Source: Candidatus Ventricola intestinavium (GTDB lineage Bacteria; Bacillota; Clostridia; Christensenellales; Aristaeellaceae). From it: a stretch of DNA of 7,658 nucleotides. The notes below the pieces were generated by a model. That model did not search any database. It had not been told where the DNA came from and saw only the letters and a list, made by a program, of their open reading frames with translations. How positions within the stretch are numbered: the stretch's first letter is position 1; each line of letters opens with the position of its first letter. A program made the position numbers and the translations under genes. Shown one piece after another: positions 1-4,571 of this stretch. Where the stretch lies: contig DVMG01000045.1 in the NCBI GenBank assembly GCA_018715105.1, forward strand, positions 1-7,658. Reading direction: 5' to 3'.

Positions 1-31
1 TTCCTCCTCATTTGCTCCACTTTTCCTCCAT
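1..31 (-). other. Possible start region of a further leftward gene, cut by the edge
   Basis: On the minus strand an ATG at 31-29 opens a seven-codon frame (MEEKWSK, stop at 10-8). Its stop overlaps a second ATG at 11-9, and an AGGAGGAA purine run follows up to the window edge. This run looks like a ribosome binding site for a gene starting just outside the window. Alternatively the ATG at 11 starts a gene of which only three codons are visible. Nothing can be said about a product. Confidence 0.25.
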
Positions 32-50
32 CACTCCTTAAAAATACGCG

Positions 51-78
51 AAAAAACATGAAGTGCACTCCACTTTTT
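51..78 (-). terminator. Possible intrinsic terminator of the ABC-F gene
   Basis: On the minus strand, starting 12 bases past the ABC-F stop codon, AAGTG pairs with CACTT around a 5-base loop. After CATG comes a run of six T (51-56). The A-rich 5' flank can also pair with the T run. A second, AT-rich hairpin (CACTTTTT with AAAAAGTG, loop of 3) lies at 71-89 and competes for the same bases. The GC content of the stem is low, so this is a modest terminator call. Confidence 0.4.
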
Positions 79-89
79 GTAAAAAAGTG

Positions 90-1640
90 TCAGTCTCTGT
101 CGTCTTCAACTGCGGCGCGGGCCTCCTGAAAACCATCCGGCGTAAGAAGGACCGCACGGGTACATACCTCCCCGGCAAAGAGCCTGTCATGCGACACGGC
201 GAGGATGCATCCGGGATAATCGGCAAAGAGCCGCCTGATCACGGGCCCGGAAAGGGGGGAAAGGTTGCGCGTGGGCTCATCCAGCAGCAGAACATTTGCG
301 CCGGAGAGCGCCATGGCCAGGAACATCAGCTTCGCTTTCTGCCCGCCGGAAAGTCCGGCGCAGGGATGGTTCATCTCTTCGGCGGTAAACTTCATGGAGC
401 CGAGCATCACGCCGATATGCGCACGCTCCTGCGCGTCTCCCGTGGAGGTCAGCATGTCGATGGGGGTCTTTTCCATGTCAAGAAGGTCTCCGGGATCCTG
501 CGGCATGTAAAAGACGCGCAGATCCTCACGAGCGTGCAGCCTATCCCGGATGGCCCGCAGGAGGGTGGATTTGCCCACGCCGTTTTTTCCCAGGATGCAC
601 AGCTTTTCATTCGCGCGCACATTCAGGCGCACATCGCGGCACAGCACCCTTTCTCCCACGCAAAGCTGCGGGATGTCAAGGCTTAAAACCGTCTTCGCAG
701 GCGGGAGCGGGGTGCAGGTGAGCTTGGCGAAGATCGCTTCTTCGCTTTCGGGCATGGCCGTCATCTCAAGCGCTTCCCGCTCAAAGCGCCTGCCCATGGA
801 GAGCACGGCGTGCATCTTTTTTTTGAGCAGGCGGGCGCCGCCCGGATTCCGGCGGGAAATAGCCTCCTGATCGTGTTCCACGCGGCGGCGAATCTGCTCA
901 AAGCGCTGCATTTTTTCTTTGAATTCTTCCCGTTCTTTACGCGCTACCTGCTCCTGCCTGGAGAAGAGGGAGGAGCGGCTGGCGGTGAATTCGCGATATC
1001 CCATGCGGGATACGCCTGCGCGGGGCACCTGCCTGCGGCGCAGCCGCTCGATGAGCAGCACAGCCGTGGCGGTCTGTTCAAGCAGCGCCTCGTCGTGGGA
1101 GACAAAGAGAACGGACAGGCCGCAGGTGTTTAAAAAGCTTTCAAGCCATTGCACGGTTTCACGGTCCAGATCGTTGCTCGGCTCATCCAGCAGCAGCAGC
1201 TGCGGGCTTTGCATGAGCAGCCGCGCCATCTGCAGCTTCACGCGCTCGCCGCCGGAGAAGGAGGCAAGGGTCTGCTCGCTGTAAAAGACGTCTGAAGGAA
1301 GGCGAAGGCGGGCGGCCAATTCGCCCAGATCGCGGGCGGACTGGTCGAAAAAAGCGGGACAATCGCTGAAAAAGGCATAGGCGCTCTTCTCCCGGTCATG
1401 GGATGCAAGCTCCTGGGGCAGATAGGCCGCGCGGGAGGTCAGCGTGATTTTTCCGCGAATGTCCACATAGGTTTTGACGCTTTCATCCCCCGCCAGAACG
1501 CGAAGAAGCGTGGATTTTCCATTTCCTTCTTCACCGATGAGCGCCATGCGCTCGCCGTCTTTCAGGGAAAAAGTGAGGTTTTCGATCAGGGGGGTCAGAT
1601 CTTTCAGATGGGTCAGGGTAAGGTTTTCAACAAGTAGCAT
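90..1640 (-). CDS. ABC-F family ATPase, probable ribosome-protection (antibiotic resistance type) factor
   Basis: A 516-residue soluble protein with two ATP-binding cassettes and no membrane segment, the ABC-F layout. Cassette 1 has Walker A GEEGNGKS (36-43), signature SGGE (129-132), Walker B LLLLDEP with catalytic Glu153, and switch His182. A basic, helical linker of about 100 residues (roughly 200-300) follows; it contains the run GGARLLKKKMHAVLS (about 268-281) and corresponds to the P-site tRNA interaction motif of the family. Cassette 2 has Walker A GKNGVGKS (351-358), signature SGGQ (431-434), Walker B LLLDEP with Glu455, and switch His484. Both sites look ATPase-competent. After the second Walker B the sequence is TRNLSPLSGPVIR instead of the usual TNHLD-type D-loop. 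The start is the ATG preceded by AGAAGGG at 8 bases. Family members bind the ribosomal E site and either assist translation or displace drugs. The attenuator-like leader and the exporter next door favour a resistance role, which is inference; a housekeeping translation factor is the alternative. Confidence 0.9.
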   Translation of the reverse strand: MLLVENLTLTHLKDLTPLIENLTFSLKDGERMALIGEEGNGKSTLLRVLAGDESVKTYVDIRGKITLTSRAAYLPQELASHDREKSAYAFFSDCPAFFDQSARDLGELAARLRLPSDVFYSEQTLASFSGGERVKLQMARLLMQSPQLLLLDEPSNDLDRETVQWLESFLNTCGLSVLFVSHDEALLEQTATAVLLIERLRRRQVPRAGVSRMGYREFTASRSSLFSRQEQVARKEREEFKEKMQRFEQIRRRVEHDQEAISRRNPGGARLLKKKMHAVLSMGRRFEREALEMTAMPESEEAIFAKLTCTPLPPAKTVLSLDIPQLCVGERVLCRDVRLNVRANEKLCILGKNGVGKSTLLRAIRDRLHAREDLRVFYMPQDPGDLLDMEKTPIDMLTSTGDAQERAHIGVMLGSMKFTAEEMNHPCAGLSGGQKAKLMFLAMALSGANVLLLDEPTRNLSPLSGPVIRRLFADYPGCILAVSHDRLFAGEVCTRAVLLTPDGFQEARAAVEDDRD

Positions 1641-1736
1641 GGCGTTCCCTTCTTATTTTAAATAACATAAGATTTACTTTGGCCGGGGCGGGATCCCTTT
1701 TTCAGTACGGATCTTCTTGGCAAAAAAGAGAACACG

Positions 1737-1773
1737 AAAAAAGAGCCCACCTCTGGCTGATGCCTGGCGGACT
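1737..1773 (-). terminator. Intrinsic terminator inside the ABC-F leader
   Basis: On the minus strand AGTCCGCC (1773-1766) pairs along all eight positions, with two G-U pairs, with GGTGGGCT (1751-1744). Inside this stem GGC-ATCA-GCC forms a perfect 3-bp tetraloop hairpin (1764-1755). C and then six T (1742-1737) follow directly. It lies about 97 bases before the ABC-F start codon in the same direction, so it would stop transcription before the gene unless it is overridden. No other gene ends just upstream of it on that strand. Confidence 0.75.
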
Positions 1774-1806
1774 GCGCACATTCCTTCTACGGTGCATGCG
1801 GCGGCT

Positions 1807-1841
1807 GGCGATGCGGCGCGATTTCTGCGCGCAGCATCGCC
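1807..1841 (-). other. Leader hairpin of 13 bp with one mismatch
   Basis: On the minus strand GGCGATGC pairs with GCATCGCC, and GCGCG pairs with CGCGC inside it across one T/C mismatch. The loop is CAGAAAT. It sits between the upstream ORF and the terminator. Its loop side contains CGCAGAAA, the exact complement of a segment just after the upstream ORF, so it is a candidate switching element. No T run follows, so it is not itself a terminator. Confidence 0.6.
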
Positions 1842-1875
1842 TTTCCATGCCCCGCTCTGCGCACGGGCATGGAAA
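1842..1875 (-). other. Leader hairpin with an 11-bp perfect stem
   Basis: TTTCCATGCCC pairs perfectly with GGGCATGGAAA around a 12-base loop, within which CGC-AGA-GCG can form a further small stem. On the minus strand a run of six T stands before and within the 5' arm, not after the stem; on the plus strand the stem is followed by A residues. It is therefore not a terminator in either direction. As part of the leader it may be a pause or anti-terminator element. Confidence 0.6.
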
Positions 1876-1995
1876 AAAGACCGGATCACACCTTTTAACC
1901 GGAAAACGGCACATGAATCCCGCTCAGGCAGGCAGCCAAAGCCGCAGCCGCCGCACTCCGTGCCGCCGCTGCGCGATTGCCCGCAGAAACAGAAA

Positions 1996-2007
1996 TCACA
2001 TGCGCAT
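1996..2007 (-). CDS. Three-codon upstream ORF (Met-Arg-Met), candidate leader peptide
   Basis: On the minus strand ATG CGC ATG TGA encodes Met-Arg-Met and stops. It lies about 30 bases after the predicted transcription start. It is preceded by GAAAGAGGTGA (2027-2017), a good Shine-Dalgarno sequence, with a 9-base gap to the ATG; this is as good as or better than the signal of many full genes. Very short upstream ORFs are known in leaders of drug-inducible resistance genes, where a stalled ribosome changes RNA folding. The arginine-containing peptide and its position before a terminator suggest such a sensor. Nothing here proves translation. Confidence 0.5.
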   Translation of the reverse strand: MRM

Positions 2008-2036
2008 GTCTCCGGATCACCTCTTTCTTTGAATTC

Positions 2037-2072
2037 CGTCCGCATCATATCATATCGTTTCGCTTCTGTCAA
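2037..2072 (-). promoter_or_regulatory. Sigma-A promoter of the ABC-F unit
   Basis: On the minus strand TTGACA (2072-2067) and TATGAT (2049-2044) are separated by exactly 17 bases. The -35 is perfect and the -10 has one mismatch. Transcription should start near 2037, just before the Shine-Dalgarno sequence of the short upstream ORF. A strong constitutive-looking promoter in front of a leader terminator is what an attenuation-controlled gene would need. Confidence 0.85.
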
Positions 2073-2138
2073 GCAAATTGTGATCTTTGGCGTTTTGACT
2101 GTGAGCAAATTTGGCGCATTTTGTGTTGACAGCGCAAA
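2073..2138. promoter_or_regulatory. Spacer between divergent promoters with repeated AT-rich motifs, candidate MarR operator region
   Basis: Between the two opposed -35 boxes GCAAATT occurs at 2073-2079 and 2105-2111, and TTTGGCG at 2086-2092 and 2110-2116. GCGCAAA at 2132-2138 is a near-inverted copy of TTTGGCG. CAAATTTG (2106-2113) is a perfect 8-bp palindrome. MarR regulators usually bind imperfect palindromes at their own promoter, so these are candidate half sites. Which of them, if any, is bound cannot be decided from one sequence. Confidence 0.35.
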
Positions 2139-2154
2139 GGGTTCTCCGTATAAT
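2126..2154 (+). promoter_or_regulatory. Perfect-consensus sigma-A promoter of the MarR-exporter operon
   Basis: TTGACA (2126-2131) and TATAAT (2149-2154) are separated by 17 bases, so both hexamers and the spacing are ideal. Transcription should start near 2161. A promoter this strong in front of a self-encoded repressor suggests tight repression, consistent with MarR autoregulation. The palindromes CACAGTG (2159-2165) and TTAGCTAA (2166-2173) lie right at the start site and are further operator candidates. Confidence 0.85.
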
Positions 2155-2190
2155 GTCTCACAGTGTTAGCTAAAAGGAGGCATATGAAAC

Positions 2191-2754
2191 ATGCACTATG
2201 CTGCACTGACAGAGGAGTTGATTCGGATGATGTATGAAAATCCGAACAGATTCCAGGAAGATCAGATCAGCGCCACGCTGCGCGGTGAGATGGCTGTCAT
2301 GCGGCTGCTCGGTTTGAACAGAAATCAGCACATGCAGATGGCTGCCGGGGAGATCAGCCGGCAGCTGGGCATGACCACATCGCGCATCGCAGCGGTGCTC
2401 AACAGCCTGGAAAAAAAGCAGCTGATCGTGCGCCGGGCGGATCCAAAGGACAGGCGGCGCGTGATGGTCTCTCTGACGGCGGAAGGCATCGCCTGCCATG
2501 AAAGGAAAGATGCCCGATTCCGAAAGCACATGACGCGCTTTCTGGAGCTTCTGGGGGAAAAGGATGCCCGTGATTTTGTCCGCCTGATGAAACGGGCGAT
2601 TGCCATCGCATCCTCGGAAAGATTCGCGGAAGAAGAAAGCGAAGAAAGCATGGGCCAGCCGCGTTCGGACGGGGAAGCAAGCCGGGAGAGAAAGCTTTTT
2701 GAGCAGGATATCCCGCCAAAACATGATTTCCCACCCAAAGGAGGAGTTTTATGA
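2191..2754 (+). CDS. MarR-family transcriptional regulator, probable autorepressor of the exporter operon
   Basis: A 187-residue protein with a central winged helix-turn-helix. The recognition region is AAGEISRQLGMTTSRIAAVL (51-70), followed by a basic wing with the MarR-typical pattern ADPKDRRRVMVSLT (83-96). Flanking helices at residues 1-40 and 105-145 would form the dimer interface. The usual MarR length is about 140-150 residues. Here about 40 extra residues (146-187), acidic then basic and Pro-rich, extend the C-terminus with no recognised domain. The start ATG has AAAAGGAGG ending 10 bases upstream. The stop overlaps the next gene's ATG by 4 bases, so it is co-translated with the exporter. 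MarR proteins usually repress their own operon and release DNA on binding a small aromatic or drug ligand; the ligand is unknown. Control of the divergent ABC-F promoter is possible but unproven. Confidence 0.88.
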   Translation: MHYAALTEELIRMMYENPNRFQEDQISATLRGEMAVMRLLGLNRNQHMQMAAGEISRQLGMTTSRIAAVLNSLEKKQLIVRRADPKDRRRVMVSLTAEGIACHERKDARFRKHMTRFLELLGEKDARDFVRLMKRAIAIASSERFAEEESEESMGQPRSDGEASRERKLFEQDIPPKHDFPPKGGVL

Positions 2755-4571
2755 ATAAAGAAATGAATCAGGAAGAAAAAGTCCATCGCTCACGCAAAAA
2801 GACGGTTTACCGCCTGAGCGGAGAAATCCGGCAATATAAAAAAGACGCGCTGCTTTCGCCTCTCTTCACGATTTTTTGCGTCATTCTGGAAATTCTCATT
2901 CCGTATCTGACCGCGTCCATCATCGATCAGGGAATTTCCGTGGGCGACATGGGCCATGTGGCGCGCGTGGGCCTTTTGATGGCGGTGATGGCGGCGCTGG
3001 CGATGGTCTGCGGCGTTCAGGCCGGCGTGCACAGCTCCAGGGCGAGCACGGGCTTTGCCAGCAACCTGCGCATGGCGATGTTTGAACAGATTCAGGCCTA
3101 TTCCTTCGCCAACATCGATAAATTTTCCACCGCGGGCCTGGTCACCCGCCTGACAACGGATGTGACCAACATTCAGATGGCCTTTCAGATGATCCTGATG
3201 ATGTGCACCCGTGCGCCCGTGACGCTGATTGTGGCGCTGATCATGGCCTTTTCCATCAATGCGAAGCTGTCGCTTGTGTTCCTGGCGGTGATGATCGTCC
3301 TGCTGATCATGCTGGTGATCCTTGTGCCGATGGCCATGCGCTATTTCAGGCAGATGTTTAAAAAGTATGACGCTGTCAACGGCGTGGTCAAGGAAAACGT
3401 GGGCGCGATCCGCGTGGTCAAGGCGTTTGTGCGTGAAAAGTATGAAAACAGCAAATTCGTGCATGCGGTCACGGATCTTTACAATAATTCCGTCTCCGCG
3501 GAACGCATCATTTCTTTGAACATGCCGGTGATGATGCTGTGCGTGTACAGCTGCATCCTGCTCATCAGCTGGTTTGGGGCGAACATGATTGTCTCCCACA
3601 CCGGCCTGACCACGGGCGAGCTGACGAGCCTGCTTTCCTATGTGATGAATATCCTGATGAGCCTGATGATGCTCTCCATGGTTTTTGTCATGATCACCCA
3701 GTCGATGGCTGCGGCCCAGCGCATTGAGGAAGTGCTCGAAGAGCAGCCGGAAATCGTTTCTCCGGAACAGGCCGTGACCGAGGTCAAGGATGGTTCCATC
3801 GACTTCAACCACGTCTCCTTCTCGTATAAGAAGCGCAGCGGCAAGCCCGTGCTTTCGGATATTGATCTGCATATCCATTCCGGAGAGACGATCGGCATCC
3901 TTGGCGGAACGGGTTCTTCCAAATCAAGCCTGGTTTCCCTGATCTCCCGCCTGTATGATGTGAGCGAGGGCGATGTGCGCGTGGGCGGTGTGGATGTGCG
4001 CCGCTATGATGTGGAAGTGCTGCGCAATGCCGTGGCCGTTGTGCTGCAAAACAACGTGCTTTTCTCCGGAACCATCTATGACAACCTGCGCTGGGGCGAT
4101 GAAAACGCCACCGACGAGCAGTGCCGTGAAGCCTGCCGCCTGGCCTGCGCGGATGAATTCATCGAACGCTTCCCGCAGGGATACAACACCTATATCGAGC
4201 GCGGAGGCACCAACGTGTCCGGCGGCCAGAAGCAGCGCCTGTGCATTGCCCGCGCGCTGCTTAAAAAGCCGAAGGTGCTGATCCTGGATGATTCCACCAG
4301 CGCCGTGGATACCGCGACCGACGCCAGGATCCGTGCGGCCATGCGCACGCATATCCCCGGCACGACCAAGATTATCATCGCCCAGCGCATTTCCTCCGTG
4401 GAGGATGCCGACCGCGTGCTCGTGCTTGACAATGGGCGAATCAGCGCGTTTGACACGCCGGCGCGTCTGCTTGAGACCAACCCGATCTATCAGGAGGTCT
4501 ATAACAGCCAGACCGGCAGCGGCAGCGGCGACTTTGACCATGCCGTGATGAAAGGAGGCGACCGCGCATGA
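2751..4571 (+). CDS. ABC exporter half-transporter, degenerate-site subunit of a heterodimeric multidrug-type exporter
   Basis: 606 residues: six predicted membrane helices (about 36-58, 71-92, 146-168, 172-196, 258-282, 290-316) and then one cassette. The cassette has A-loop Tyr359, Walker A GGTGSSKS (385-392, Lys391), Q-loop Gln433, signature SGGQ (490-493) and Walker B LILDD. Asp514 replaces the catalytic Glu, and Gln545 replaces the switch His. The third Walker A glycine is Ser390. This pattern is that of the inactive-site partner in heterodimeric exporters of the BmrC/LmrC/TM287 type, which pair with a catalytic partner to expel drugs or lipids. Its intact SGGQ would complete the partner's active site. 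A strong AAAGGAGGAG lies 4 bases before the ATG, and the gene overlaps both neighbours by 4 bases (ATGA), implying 1:1 production. The substrate cannot be told from sequence. Confidence 0.92.
   Translation: MNKEMNQEEKVHRSRKKTVYRLSGEIRQYKKDALLSPLFTIFCVILEILIPYLTASIIDQGISVGDMGHVARVGLLMAVMAALAMVCGVQAGVHSSRASTGFASNLRMAMFEQIQAYSFANIDKFSTAGLVTRLTTDVTNIQMAFQMILMMCTRAPVTLIVALIMAFSINAKLSLVFLAVMIVLLIMLVILVPMAMRYFRQMFKKYDAVNGVVKENVGAIRVVKAFVREKYENSKFVHAVTDLYNNSVSAERIISLNMPVMMLCVYSCILLISWFGANMIVSHTGLTTGELTSLLSYVMNILMSLMMLSMVFVMITQSMAAAQRIEEVLEEQPEIVSPEQAVTEVKDGSIDFNHVSFSYKKRSGKPVLSDIDLHIHSGETIGILGGTGSSKSSLVSLISRLYDVSEGDVRVGGVDVRRYDVEVLRNAVAVVLQNNVLFSGTIYDNLRWGDENATDEQCREACRLACADEFIERFPQGYNTYIERGGTNVSGGQKQRLCIARALLKKPKVLILDDSTSAVDTATDARIRAAMRTHIPGTTKIIIAQRISSVEDADRVLVLDNGRISAFDTPARLLETNPIYQEVYNSQTGSGSGDFDHAVMKGGDRA

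Larger units (their letters stand above)
1641..2037 (-). promoter_or_regulatory. Long structured 5' leader of the ABC-F mRNA, candidate ribosome-sensing attenuator
   Basis: From the predicted transcription start near 2037 to the ABC-F ATG is about 400 bases without a long credible gene. In order, the minus-strand RNA holds: a three-codon upstream ORF; a hairpin region around 1940-1980; a hairpin with an 11-bp stem at 1842-1875; a hairpin of 13 bp with one mismatch at 1807-1841; an intrinsic terminator at 1737-1773; a second run of six T (1722-1727); and the ABC-F ribosome binding site. Antibiotic-responsive ABC-F genes such as vmlR and lmo0919 are known to be controlled by leader attenuation. 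That this leader works the same way is inferred from its layout. Confidence 0.65.

Noticed and set aside
1653..1665. AT-rich palindrome TTATTT-T-AAATAA just before the ABC-F ribosome binding site
   Set aside because: It is short, pure A/T and too weak to claim as an operator or a translation-blocking hairpin without comparative data.
1690..1697. GGGATCCC palindrome followed by TTTTT on the plus strand
   Set aside because: A zero-loop 8-base palindrome cannot form a useful hairpin, and no plus-strand gene ends there.
1702..1914. 70-codon minus-strand frame that reads through the leader terminator
   Set aside because: A ribosome here would melt the terminator, which is tempting, but there is no convincing Shine-Dalgarno sequence before ATG 1914 and the peptide looks random.
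1674..2108. 144-codon minus-strand open frame in the intergenic region
   Set aside because: Its ATG lies upstream of the ABC-F promoter, it runs through the promoter and the leader terminator, it has a low-complexity Cys/Arg-rich composition, and it resembles no family I know.
1717..2169. 150-codon and 117-codon plus-strand open frames (1717-2169, 1679-2032)
   Set aside because: They cover the leader and both promoters, lack a Shine-Dalgarno sequence, and have Arg/Ser/Pro-rich composition typical of chance frames in GC-rich DNA.
2790..3878. 362-codon minus-strand frame rich in His, Asp and Gln
   Set aside because: It is the antisense shadow of the first exporter gene, whose membrane and cassette motifs are unmistakable.
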